Assembly: GCA_004379165.1 (NCBI GenBank) | Contig: NKXK01000024.1 | Coordinates: 124,001-188,000 of the forward strand | Length of the DNA: 64,000 nucleotides | Direction: 5' to 3' | Origin: Rhodocyclaceae bacterium | GTDB taxonomy: Bacteria; Pseudomonadota; Gammaproteobacteria; Burkholderiales; Rhodocyclaceae | Shown here: positions 8,616-16,137 of the stretch, piece by piece | How the letters are laid out: the number at the start of each line of letters is the position of its first letter | Position numbering within the stretch: position 1 is the first letter of the stretch | The notes under the pieces: generated by a model | Told to the model about the DNA's origin: nothing | The model's input: only the letters and a program-made list of their open reading frames with translations | Database searches by the model: none | Program-made: the position numbers and the translations under genes

Positions 8616-9203
8616 ATGGACAACCTGATCAAAGACACCGCCAACCTCGAGTTCTTCTGCTGGCTCGAACCGGGTGCCGAATTGCCGGGCTGGGACATCC
8701 TCAAGGGCAGCCCCTTCGGTGCCACGCTGGCCACCCCGGAAGGCGGCGAGCCGACGCCGGGCGACCAGCTCCTGTCGGTACAAAACTACTTCGCCGAATA
8801 CCATCTCGAATACTTCCGCCAGCGCCGCTACAACCACTTCCCCAGCCGCCTGCACGCGCTGCTTCTCTTCGCTACGCGCACCGATGCGATGACTTTCCGC
8901 CACAAGCATCCGCAACGCGTTTTCGGCAAGGACCTGACCTTCGCCAAGACCAAGGGTGCGTACATCTGCTCCTTCCACGATGCCAGCTGGCTCGACTATC
9001 TGCGCCTGCCGCACAGCCTGTCGCTATCGGCACTCGACGAGGTCGCTGAGCATTACTGGTCGGGCCGCACCGTTGAAGAAATCGGCCTCACTTTCATGAA
9101 CGAACCCTGGCGCGAGCCGCCGGTCATCGAAGCCCTCTACCAAGGCAGTCTCGAAGCCGCATCAGGGCACGCCCAATCCGGCTGGCTGCCGGGATTCCGT
9201 TAG
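8616..9203 (+). CDS. Conserved hypothetical protein
   Basis: 195 residues, soluble, no signal peptide or membrane segment. Aromatic-rich (FFCWLEPG, NYFAEYHLEYFRQRRYNHFPSRLHALLLFAT, SFHDASWLDYLRLP, EHYWSG). The mid-region contains a DAMTFRHKHPQRVFGKDL segment suggestive of ADP-ribosyl- or nucleotide-related DUF proteins, but I cannot place it in a family. Codon usage matches the neighbours, so it is likely a native gene. It ends nine bases before the adaptor gene of the ABC operon; a functional link is not evident. Confidence 0.65.
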   Translation: MDNLIKDTANLEFFCWLEPGAELPGWDILKGSPFGATLATPEGGEPTPGDQLLSVQNYFAEYHLEYFRQRRYNHFPSRLHALLLFATRTDAMTFRHKHPQRVFGKDLTFAKTKGAYICSFHDASWLDYLRLPHSLSLSALDEVAEHYWSGRTVEEIGLTFMNEPWREPPVIEALYQGSLEAASGHAQSGWLPGFR

Positions 9204-9212
9204 AAAGCCGCC

Positions 9213-10352
9213 ATGCGCCGCCTTGCCCTCATCGTCGTCATCGTTGCCGTTCTTGCCGGCGGCCTGTTCTGGGTTACCCGTCCCAAGCCGTTGCCCGTCG
9301 TCGTCAGCGAAGTCGGCACCGGCAAAGTCGAAGCCACGCTCGCCAATACCCGTGCCGGCACCGTCGAAGCCTGCCAGCGCACCAAGCTGTCCACCATCAT
9401 GGGCGGCCGCATCGAAATCCTCGCCGTCAAGGAAGGCGACAAGGTGAAAAAGGGGCAACTGCTGCTCAAGCTGTGGAACGACGACCAGCAGGCCAACGCC
9501 GGCCTCGCCCAGGCACAGGTGGTGCTGGCCGCCAAGCGCAGCGAAGAAGCCTGCATTGCTGCGGTGAACGCGGAAAACGAGGCAAGACGACAAGCCGAAC
9601 TGCGCGCCAAAGGCTTCGTCTCCAGCAGCCGCGAAGAAAGCGCCCGCACCGATGCCGAGGTGCGGCGCGCCGCCTGCAACACCGCCCGCGCCGACATCGC
9701 CCAGGCCGAGGCTCGCCTCAAAGCCACGCGCAGTGAACAGGGCCGTGTCTCGCTCTACGCCCCCTTTGATGGCACCGTCGCCAAGATCGTCGGCGAACTC
9801 GGCGAATACTCGACGCCCTCGCCCCCCGGCGTGCCGACGCCGCCGGCCATCGACCTGATCGACGACAGCTGCCTGTACGTCAAGGCGCCGATGGACGAAG
9901 TCGATGCCCCGAAGATCGTCCCCGGCCAGCCGGTGCGCATCACCCTCGACGCCCTGCCGGGGAAGGTACTTGCCGGCAAGGTGCGGCGCGTTGCGCCCTA
10001 TGTCTCGGCGGTCGAGAAACAGGCGCGCACCGTCGATATCGAGGTCGATTTCGTCACCCCGACCGAGGCTGATGGCTTGCTCGTCGGCTACAGCGCCGAT
10101 GTCGAGATTATCCGCGACACCCGCGAACAGGTGCTGCGCATCCCCACCGCCGCGCTGCAGGAGGGCAGCAAGGTACTGGTCTACAACCCGGACAGCAGCA
10201 AGCTGGAGGCCCGCGTGGTCAAGGCTGGCGTCGCCAACTGGGAATACACCGAGATCCTCGATGGCCTGAAAGCCGGCGAACGCATCGCCACCTCGCTGGA
10301 ACGCGCCGGGATCAAGGCCGGTGCCAAGGTGACACCGGAAGAAAAAAAATGA
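9213..10352 (+). CDS. Periplasmic adaptor (membrane fusion) subunit, MacA/HlyD type
   Basis: 379 residues: N-terminal signal anchor (RLALIVVIVAVLAGGLFWV), lipoyl half-motifs (GGRIEILAVKEGDKVKKGQLLLKL and APFDGTVAKI), a coiled-coil hairpin between them (about residues 90-170), then beta-barrel and membrane-proximal domains. Links an inner-membrane ABC transporter to an outer-membrane channel. It heads an operon with one ATPase and two permeases, the MacAB arrangement with MacB split. The coiled coil contains a weak copy of the 31-bp repeat at 9559-9589. Substrate unknown; a macrolide or peptide role cannot be inferred. Confidence 0.92.
   Translation: MRRLALIVVIVAVLAGGLFWVTRPKPLPVVVSEVGTGKVEATLANTRAGTVEACQRTKLSTIMGGRIEILAVKEGDKVKKGQLLLKLWNDDQQANAGLAQAQVVLAAKRSEEACIAAVNAENEARRQAELRAKGFVSSSREESARTDAEVRRAACNTARADIAQAEARLKATRSEQGRVSLYAPFDGTVAKIVGELGEYSTPSPPGVPTPPAIDLIDDSCLYVKAPMDEVDAPKIVPGQPVRITLDALPGKVLAGKVRRVAPYVSAVEKQARTVDIEVDFVTPTEADGLLVGYSADVEIIRDTREQVLRIPTAALQEGSKVLVYNPDSSKLEARVVKAGVANWEYTEILDGLKAGERIATSLERAGIKAGAKVTPEEKK
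9559..9589 (+). repeat. Probable copy of the 31-bp repeat inside the adaptor gene
   Basis: CTGCGGTGAAC then G instead of C, CGG, AAAA, six bases, then a degraded AAGACG. It encodes AAVNAENEARR in the coiled coil, a region that tolerates such residues. Confidence 0.45.
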
Positions 10353-10388
10353 TCCGCCACTCGATCATTTCCGTTCAGCCCCCTAACC

Positions 10389-10481
10389 GTCATTCCCGCG
10401 CACCCCGGGGGTACTTCCTTTGGGGCGCAGGCGGGAAACCGGTTCCCTCACCTTCTGGGTTCCCGCCTTCGCGGGAACGAC
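10389..10481. repeat. REP/BIME-like imperfect palindromic element
   Basis: Begins GTCATTCCCGCG (10389-10400) and ends CGCGGGAACGAC (10470-10481), complementary at 11 of 12 positions, with internal CGGGAAACCGGTTCCC pairing. The minus strand encodes the VPAKAGTQ peptide that is the translated hallmark of such proteobacterial elements. It lies in the 139-bp gap between the adaptor and ATPase genes, where it could stabilise or attenuate the upstream mRNA. Confidence 0.75.
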
Positions 10482-10491
10482 AACCCTTTTC

Positions 10492-11178
10492 ATGCCCCTG
10501 ATCGAACTTGCCGGCATCGACCGCAGCTTCCTGCTCGGCGACACGACGGTCCACGCGCTGGCCGGTCTCAACCTGCAGATCAACGCTGGCGAGTACGTCG
10601 CAGTAATGGGCCCGTCCGGCTCGGGCAAATCGACCTTGCTCAACCTGCTCGGCCTGCTTGACCGCCCGCAGGCCGGCACCTACCGGCTCGATGGCCGCGA
10701 CGTGACGACGCTGTCGCCCGACGAACAGGCCGCCGTGCGCAGCGCCAAGATCGGCTTTGTCTTCCAGAGCTTTCATCTCGTGCCGCGCCTGACCGCCGCC
10801 GAAAACATCGCCCTGCCGATGACGCTGGCCGGCATCCCGGCCGCCGAGCGCCAGCGGCGCGTCGATCAGGCACTCAAGGATTTCGGCCTCGACCACCGCG
10901 CCGACCACAAGCCCGACCAGCTGTCCGGCGGCCAGCGCCAGCGCGTCGCCATCGCCCGCGCCACCATCATGCAGCCGCCGCTGCTGCTGGCCGACGAGCC
11001 GACCGGCAACCTTGACCGCCACACCGGCGACGAGGTCATCCATCTGCTCGAAGCGCTCAACGCCCGCGGTGTGACGCTGATCATCGTCACCCACGACGCC
11101 AGCCTCGGCGCCCGCGCCCGGCGGCGGCTGATCATGGAAGACGGCCACCTGAAGTCCGATTCTGCCGCCGAAGCCTGA
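10492..11178 (+). CDS. ABC transporter ATP-binding protein (MacB/LolD type)
   Basis: 228 residues with Walker A GPSGSGKST, Q-loop FQSFHLV, signature LSGGQRQR, Walker B LLLADEPT and the H-loop VTHD. This is the size and sequence class that energises MacB/FtsX-type permeases. The start is the ATG at 10492 (MPLIELAGIDRSF); the longer frame from 10420 only reads through the REP-like element. It is separated from the next permease by a 55-bp gap that is mostly one 31-bp repeat. Confidence 0.94.
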   Translation: MPLIELAGIDRSFLLGDTTVHALAGLNLQINAGEYVAVMGPSGSGKSTLLNLLGLLDRPQAGTYRLDGRDVTTLSPDEQAAVRSAKIGFVFQSFHLVPRLTAAENIALPMTLAGIPAAERQRRVDQALKDFGLDHRADHKPDQLSGGQRQRVAIARATIMQPPLLLADEPTGNLDRHTGDEVIHLLEALNARGVTLIIVTHDASLGARARRRLIMEDGHLKSDSAAEA

Positions 11179-11202
11179 CCGGCACCCCATGGCAAAACAC
11201 CC

Positions 11203-11233
11203 GATTTTCGCCACTTTTCCGGGTTGACCGCAG
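11203..11233 (-). repeat. 31-bp USS-like repeat, touching a start codon
   Basis: Perfect consensus copy: minus strand CTGCGGTCAACCCGG, AAAA, GTGGCG, AAAATC. Its CTGCGG end is immediately followed by the ATG of the permease at 11234, leaving no Shine-Dalgarno sequence. Confidence 0.9.
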
Positions 11234-12442
11234 ATGCGCCTCGCCGACACCCTGCACTTCGCCCGCGCCGCCGCCACCGGCTATCCGGCGCGCACGGCGC
11301 TGTCGGTGCTGGCGATGGCCATCGGCGTCGCCGCCGTCGTCGTCCTCACCGCGCTCGGTGACGGCGCCCGGCGCTATGTGGTCAGCCAGTTTTCCTCGCT
11401 TGGTACCAACCTCGTCATCGTCCTCCCCGGCCGCTCCGGCACCGGCGGTTTCAACCCGGCCACCGCCATCACCAGCACGCCGCGCGATCTGACCATCGAC
11501 GACGCCGCCAGCCTGCGCCGCCTGCCGGCCGTTGCCCGCGTCGCACCGCTCGCCGTCGGCACCTCCGAAATCAGCGCCGGCGGACGGCTGCGCGAAACCA
11601 TGGTCGCCGGCACCGCCCGCGACTATTTCGCGATCCGCAATTTCGAGATTGCCCAGGGCGACGCACTGCCGGACGACGACTGGAACCGCGGCGCGCCGGT
11701 CGCCGTCATCGGCGCCAGGATTCAGGAAGAACTCTTCGGCAGCACGCCCGCCCTCGGCCAGCGCGTCCGCGTCGGCGACCGGCGGCTGCGCATCGTCGGC
11801 GTCCTCAAGCCCACCGGCCAGGGGCTGGGCATGAACACCGACGAACTGGTCATCGTCCCCGTCGCGCTGGCGCAGGCGATGTTCAACAGCAACACCCTGT
11901 TCCGCGTGCTGGTCGAAGCCAGCAGCCGCGACGCTATCCCGGCCGCCAGGGAATCGGTGCTCAACACGCTCAAGCAACGCCATCGCGGCGAGGAAGACGT
12001 CACCGTCATCACTCAGGATGCCGTCCTCGCCACCTTCGACCGCCTGCTCGGCGCGCTGACGCTCGCCGTCGCCGGCATTGCGGCGATCAGTCTGGCGGTG
12101 GCCGGCATTCTGGTGATGAACGTCATGCTGGTCGCCGTCACCCAGCGCACCGGCGAAATCGGGCTGCTCAAGGCACTCGGCGCCAGTGGCCGCGATATCC
12201 GCCGCGCCTTCCTCGCCGAAGCTGCCATGCTCTCGGCTGTTGGCGCCGTCGTCGGCTACCTGCTCGGGCAAGCCGGCGCTTTCGCGCTGCGCCAGGCTTT
12301 TCCGGTCTTCCCGGCCTATCCGCCGGACTGGGCGGTGATCGCCGGGCTGGCGACGGCCCTCGGCACCGGCCTGCTCTTCGGCGTCATGCCTGCCCGCCGC
12401 GCCGCCCGCCTCGACCCGGTGCAGGCCTTGATGAAGCACTAA
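11234..12442 (+). CDS. ABC permease, MacB/FtsX type (first)
   Basis: 402 residues: N-terminal membrane helix (TALSVLAMAIGVAAVVVLTALG), a large periplasmic MacB-PCD domain (about 45-270), then three helices in the FtsX domain with the conserved ERTGEIGLLKALGA-like segment (QRTGEIGLLKALGASGRDI) and a C-terminal PARRAARLDPVQAL. Unlike E. coli MacB it carries no fused ATPase. The initiation site is unusual: the 31-bp repeat occupies the 31 bases before the ATG. Paired with the next permease, probably as a heterodimer. Confidence 0.93.
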   Translation: MRLADTLHFARAAATGYPARTALSVLAMAIGVAAVVVLTALGDGARRYVVSQFSSLGTNLVIVLPGRSGTGGFNPATAITSTPRDLTIDDAASLRRLPAVARVAPLAVGTSEISAGGRLRETMVAGTARDYFAIRNFEIAQGDALPDDDWNRGAPVAVIGARIQEELFGSTPALGQRVRVGDRRLRIVGVLKPTGQGLGMNTDELVIVPVALAQAMFNSNTLFRVLVEASSRDAIPAARESVLNTLKQRHRGEEDVTVITQDAVLATFDRLLGALTLAVAGIAAISLAVAGILVMNVMLVAVTQRTGEIGLLKALGASGRDIRRAFLAEAAMLSAVGAVVGYLLGQAGAFALRQAFPVFPAYPPDWAVIAGLATALGTGLLFGVMPARRAARLDPVQALMKH

Positions 12443-12444
12443 CC

Positions 12445-13644
12445 ATGCTCCTCGCCGACTCCCTCAGCCTCGCTGTCCGTGCCGTCACCGCCCAGCGTCT
12501 GCGCAGTTTCCTGACGCTGCTCGGTATCGCGGTCGGCATCGCGTCGGTGATCCTGCTCACCTCCATCGGCGAGGGCATCCACCGCTTCGTGCTTGGCGAG
12601 TTCAGCCAGTTCGGCACCAACAACGTCAGCGTTTTGCCGGGCAAGACCAAGACCGGCGGTGCCCCCTCCGGCCTGCCCTCCAGCGCCCGGCCACTGACTT
12701 TGGAAGATGCGAAGTCGCTGGAGCGCCTGCCGCACGTCATTGCCGTCACGCCCAATATCCGCGGCAATGCCGAAGTCGAAGGCAACGGCCGCACGCGGCG
12801 GACGCTGGTTTATGGCGTCACCAGCCAGTCGCAGAAGGTGTTCAAGTCGACGGTGCGCAGCGGCCAGTTCCTTCCGCCCGACGACGCCGGCAGCGCCCGC
12901 GCCTTCGTCGTGCTGGGTGCCAAGGTCAAGGACGAGCTGTTCGGCGCCGACAGCCCGCTCGGCCAGCGCCTGCGCATCGGCGGCCTGCACTTCCGCATCG
13001 TCGGCGTCATGGAACCAAAAGGCCAGTTCCTCGGCATCGACCTCGACGACACCGTCTTCATCCCCGCCGCCCGGGGTCAGGAGCTGTTCACCCGCGAAGG
13101 CGTCGATGAAATCAACCTCGCGCTGGAAGATGGCGCACCGGCCACCACCGTCGCCGCCGCGCTGAAAAAACACCTGATCGAACGCCACGGCCGCGAGGAT
13201 TTCACGGTGGTGACACAGGAAGAGATGATGTCCACGCTCTCCAACATCCTCAACGTACTGACGCTGGCCGTCGGGGCGCTGGGCGGCATTTCGCTGCTGG
13301 TTGGCGGCGTCGGCATCGTCACCATCATGACCATCGCCGTCAGCGAGCGCACCGGCGAAATCGGGCTGCTCGTCGCCCTCGGTGCCCGCCGCCGCACCAT
13401 CCTCGGCCTCTTCCTCGGCGAAGCCATCGCCCTCTCCGCTCTCGGCGGCCTGATGGGCCTGCTGCTCGGCATCGGCCTGGCGCAACTCATCCACCTGCTG
13501 CTGCCCGCGCTGCCGGTGCATACGCCGCTCAGCTTCGTCCTCATGGCCGAAGGGCTGGCCATCGCCATCGGCCTCGCCGCCGGCGTCCTGCCTGCCCGGC
13601 GCGCTGCCGGCCTCGACCCCATTGCTGCCCTGCGGGCCGAATGA
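12445..13644 (+). CDS. ABC permease, MacB/FtsX type (second)
   Basis: 399 residues, same architecture as the preceding permease: N-terminal helix (LRSFLTLLGIAVGIASVILLTSIG), MacB-PCD periplasmic domain, then an FtsX domain with SERTGEIGLLVALGARRR and ending PARRAAGLDPIAALR. Starts two bases after the previous stop. The two permeases look like an ancient tandem duplication that now forms one transporter with the single ATPase. It closes the operon; a 31-bp repeat lies 20 bp after its stop. Confidence 0.93.
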   Translation: MLLADSLSLAVRAVTAQRLRSFLTLLGIAVGIASVILLTSIGEGIHRFVLGEFSQFGTNNVSVLPGKTKTGGAPSGLPSSARPLTLEDAKSLERLPHVIAVTPNIRGNAEVEGNGRTRRTLVYGVTSQSQKVFKSTVRSGQFLPPDDAGSARAFVVLGAKVKDELFGADSPLGQRLRIGGLHFRIVGVMEPKGQFLGIDLDDTVFIPAARGQELFTREGVDEINLALEDGAPATTVAAALKKHLIERHGREDFTVVTQEEMMSTLSNILNVLTLAVGALGGISLLVGGVGIVTIMTIAVSERTGEIGLLVALGARRRTILGLFLGEAIALSALGGLMGLLLGIGLAQLIHLLLPALPVHTPLSFVLMAEGLAIAIGLAAGVLPARRAAGLDPIAALRAE

Positions 13645-13664
13645 ACGGCGGGCAAAGCAACCCG

Positions 13665-13695
13665 CTGCGGTGAACCCGGAAAATCGCCCAAAATC
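13665..13695 (+). repeat. 31-bp USS-like repeat
   Basis: Consensus copy: CTGCGGTGAACCCGG, AAAA, TCGCCC, AAAATC. Lies between the permease stop and phaJ. Confidence 0.9.
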
Positions 13696-13771
13696 ACCCG
13701 CCGGCAATTCCGCCCCGCGGACTGCATGCTAAAGTTCCACTTCCAATTCACATAACCCACAGGAGCACAGC

Positions 13772-14194
13772 ATGACTTACCATATCGACCAGCTGACGCC
13801 GGGCATGTCCGCCAGCACGTCCAAGACCGTCACCGAAGCCGACATCATCCTCTTCGCCGGCATCTCCACCGACGTGAACCCGGCCCACCTGGACGAGGAA
13901 TACTGCAAGGGCACCATGTTCGGCACCCGCATCGCCCACGGCATGCTCTCCGCCGGCTTCATCTCCGCCACGCTGGCCAACAAGCTGCCCGGCCCCGGCA
14001 CCATCTACCTGTCGCAAACCCTCAAGTTCAAGGCTCCGGTCAAGCCGGGCGACACCGTCACCGCCACCGTCACCGTGCGCGAAGTGAACGTCGAGAAGAA
14101 CCGCGTCATCCTCGACACCGTCTGCACCGTCGCCGGCAAGACCGTCATCGACGGCGAATGCCTGATGATGCCGCCGGTCCGTCCGAAGGCCTGA
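13772..14194 (+). CDS. phaJ: (R)-specific enoyl-CoA hydratase, MaoC-like
   Basis: 140-residue single hot-dog fold. The catalytic Asp and His are visible in the hydratase motif (STDVNPAHLDEEY) and the MFGTRIAHGML helix follows. Converts trans-2-enoyl-CoA to (R)-3-hydroxyacyl-CoA, feeding polyhydroxyalkanoate synthesis from beta-oxidation. Good ribosome site (AGGAG, nine bases before ATG). Monocistronic, with a G/C hairpin (AGGGGG/CCCCCT, 14201-14218) after the stop. Confidence 0.92.
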   Translation: MTYHIDQLTPGMSASTSKTVTEADIILFAGISTDVNPAHLDEEYCKGTMFGTRIAHGMLSAGFISATLANKLPGPGTIYLSQTLKFKAPVKPGDTVTATVTVREVNVEKNRVILDTVCTVAGKTVIDGECLMMPPVRPKA

Positions 14195-14200
14195 TTTGGC

Positions 14201-14220
14201 AGGGGGGCTTAGCCCCCTTC
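14201..14220 (+). terminator. Probable terminator after phaJ
   Basis: AGGGGGgCTTaGCCCCCT hairpin seven bases after the stop. The following T-run is poor (TTCGCTTCG), so it may only be a stabilising hairpin. Confidence 0.45.
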
Positions 14221-14249
14221 GCTTCGATCCTAGCGGACTCAGGCCCCCC

Positions 14250-14510
14250 ATGCCCACGATCAGTCAATTTTTCGGCATAGTCATTCAGATGTTTTGGCGT
14301 GAACATGCCCCACCGCACTTTCATGCCATGTACGGCGAGGATGAAGCGCAAATTGACATTCGCACATTGGAAGTACTCGTCGGACACCTACCCAAGCGCG
14401 CCCTGAATCTCACCATTGAATGGGCCATTGAGCATCGCACAGAACTCATGGAGGACTGGAACCTATGCCAAGCCAAACAGCCACCCAGGAAAATTCAGCC
14501 GCTGGAGTAA
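14250..14510 (+). CDS. DUF4160 protein
   Basis: 86 residues beginning MPTISQFFGIVIQMFW and containing the family core EHAPPHFHAMYGEDEAQIDI and ALNLTIEWAIEHRTEL. DUF4160 genes are very often paired with DUF2442 genes, as here, and the pair is suspected to be toxin-antitoxin-like, although no activity is established to my knowledge. The ATG at 14250 gives the family N terminus. Composition is AT-richer than the surroundings, suggesting acquisition. Confidence 0.85.
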   Translation: MPTISQFFGIVIQMFWREHAPPHFHAMYGEDEAQIDIRTLEVLVGHLPKRALNLTIEWAIEHRTELMEDWNLCQAKQPPRKIQPLE

Positions 14511-14785
14511 TCCCCGCAGCCCCGTGGCGAATCCAGGCGGTAACCGTCCTCCCCGACTTCAAGCTGGCCGTCTCGTTCCGTGATGGCACAGCCGGTATCG
14601 TTGATTGCAGCCGGATTCTAAGCAGCGACAATCCGGGAATTTACACCCCACTGGCTTCTCAGGATTTTTTCAATCAGGTTTCGGTGGAACTCGGGGTACT
14701 CACTTGGCCAAATGGTGCAGATTTGGATCCGGGCTGGCTTCATGAAGAGCTAAGCAGAGAAAAACAGTGGTCTGTCCCCTTTTAG
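14465..14785 (+). CDS. DUF2442 protein
   Basis: 106 residues; the family core runs from WRIQAVTVLPDFKLAVSFRDG to LTWPNGADLDPGWLHEE. It overlaps the DUF4160 gene by 46 bp in a different frame, which is typical of the pair and points to coupled translation. Proposed partner of DUF4160; DNA binding or antitoxin function is inference only. An internal start giving a shorter N terminus is possible, because the first 18 residues are not family-like. Confidence 0.85.
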   Translation: MPSQTATQENSAAGVIPAAPWRIQAVTVLPDFKLAVSFRDGTAGIVDCSRILSSDNPGIYTPLASQDFFNQVSVELGVLTWPNGADLDPGWLHEELSREKQWSVPF

Positions 14786-14831
14786 TTACTCCATCCTTTC
14801 ATTTGCCCGCCAATAACCCGCTCAATTTCCT

Positions 14832-15323
14832 ATGCGCTTGATCCTCGTAGCAATCCTCACCAGCACAACATTAGTTTCCGGTTGTGGAATTAGCGGCCCT
14901 ATTTCCTCAGCAATAAACCCTTCAGGTTTTGAAGGGGCCGTCTATTCAGGCAGAACCGATACGCTCAACAAACCAACCAAAGGCGTAGAGTCGTTCCGGG
15001 TGTTCAACCAAGCCGCCACTGGCTTCTCTACCGCAGACGCCCAAATGGGAGATGCTTATGAGCGAGCCAGTCGGTTCTGCTCCAGCAACGGAAAGAAAAT
15101 GCGCGCTCTTGAGGAGTCACGTTCGACAGGCCTGCACGTTTTAGGCAACTTCCCGCGTGCTGAACTCGTTTTTGAGTGTGTTGCATCATTAGAGAATTCA
15201 ACACAAGTGAATTCCGGTGACAATATCTCCAAACTGGAAAGACTCAAGACACTTCTCGATTCCGGCGCCATTACGCAAGACGAGTTCAATTACGAGAAGA
15301 AAAAGCTATTTTCGATCCCTTAG
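14832..15323 (+). CDS. Lipoprotein with C-terminal SHOCT domain
   Basis: 163 residues: signal peptide with lipobox LVSGC (Cys about residue 18), a middle domain of unknown function, and a C-terminal SHOCT motif (LERLKTLLDSGAITQDEFNYEKKKL). SHOCT segments mediate oligomerisation in many proteins. Like the DUF4160/DUF2442 pair just upstream, the DNA is AT-richer than the neighbours, so the three may belong to one imported patch. Confidence 0.8.
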   Translation: MRLILVAILTSTTLVSGCGISGPISSAINPSGFEGAVYSGRTDTLNKPTKGVESFRVFNQAATGFSTADAQMGDAYERASRFCSSNGKKMRALEESRSTGLHVLGNFPRAELVFECVASLENSTQVNSGDNISKLERLKTLLDSGAITQDEFNYEKKKLFSIP

Positions 15324-15413
15324 CAAGCTTTGGCAGGAAAACAGGGACAGTGCCATGAACACTTTTGCTGCCTGCATACGAAAACGTAATGACATCACCG
15401 TTGTCGTAGCCGA

Positions 15414-15974
15414 ATGAAAATAAAACTCACCACCCTGTTGCTCCTCGGCGCCCTCACCCTCACCTTCACCGCCAACGCTCAGGAGCGTGGCGATGCCAGC
15501 GCCGCGCTGGAAACCATCGCCGCCCTCGACGTAGCCCGTTACATGGGCACCTGGTACGAAATTGCCAAATATCCGAACCGCTTCCAGCGCAAATGCGCGA
15601 AGGACACTCGGGCGGATTACCAGCTTGCTGAGGCGGGGCAAGTCACTGTCACCAACCGCTGCAGGACGGCCGACGGCGAAACCATCGAAGCAATGGGTCT
15701 GGCGCGCCAGATCGGGCCGGCGACCTCGCCGAAGCTGCAGGTCCGTTTTGCCCCGGCGTGGCTGTCTTTCCTGTCCTTTGTCTGGGGCAATTACTGGGTG
15801 ATCGACCTCGACGAGGCCTACCAGTTGGTGGCGATCAGCGAACCGGGCCGAGACTACCTGTGGATACTAGCCCGTACGCCAACGGTCGAGGCTGCAGCCT
15901 ACGATGCGCTGCTGGCACGTCTGGCCGCGCGCGGTTTCGATCTCAAGCGACTGGAGCGCAGCCAGCCGGATTAA
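15414..15974 (+). CDS. Exported bacterial lipocalin (Blc-like)
   Basis: 186 residues. Signal peptide ends near TANAQ with no lipobox cysteine, so the protein is probably soluble in the periplasm, unlike lipid-anchored E. coli Blc. Lipocalin signatures: YMGTWYEIAKYPNRFQ, TVTNRC, and NYWVIDLDEAYQ with the final RDYLWILARTP. Blc binds lysophospholipids or fatty acids and is linked to envelope stress. The start follows the SHOCT gene by 90 bp of noncoding DNA. Confidence 0.9.
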   Translation: MKIKLTTLLLLGALTLTFTANAQERGDASAALETIAALDVARYMGTWYEIAKYPNRFQRKCAKDTRADYQLAEAGQVTVTNRCRTADGETIEAMGLARQIGPATSPKLQVRFAPAWLSFLSFVWGNYWVIDLDEAYQLVAISEPGRDYLWILARTPTVEAAAYDALLARLAARGFDLKRLERSQPD

Positions 15975-16034
15975 GGCCACCCGGCGGAATCAAAAAAAAC
16001 CGGTCAGCGGACTCTGCCGGCAGTTCTTGATCTG

Positions 16035-16065
16035 CTGCGGTCAACTTGGAAAACCGGGCAAAATG
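16035..16065 (+). repeat. 31-bp USS-like repeat
   Basis: CTGCGGTCAAC, TTGG, AAAA, CCGGGC, AAAATG: two changes in the middle. Lies in the lipocalin to HDOD gap, 73 bp before the start codon. Confidence 0.85.
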
Positions 16066-16137
16066 GCGATTCTTCCCGCCCAGATTTGCCATCCCTGTAC
16101 CATACGGCCGTCACACCCTCATCCAACAGCCCTCGCC

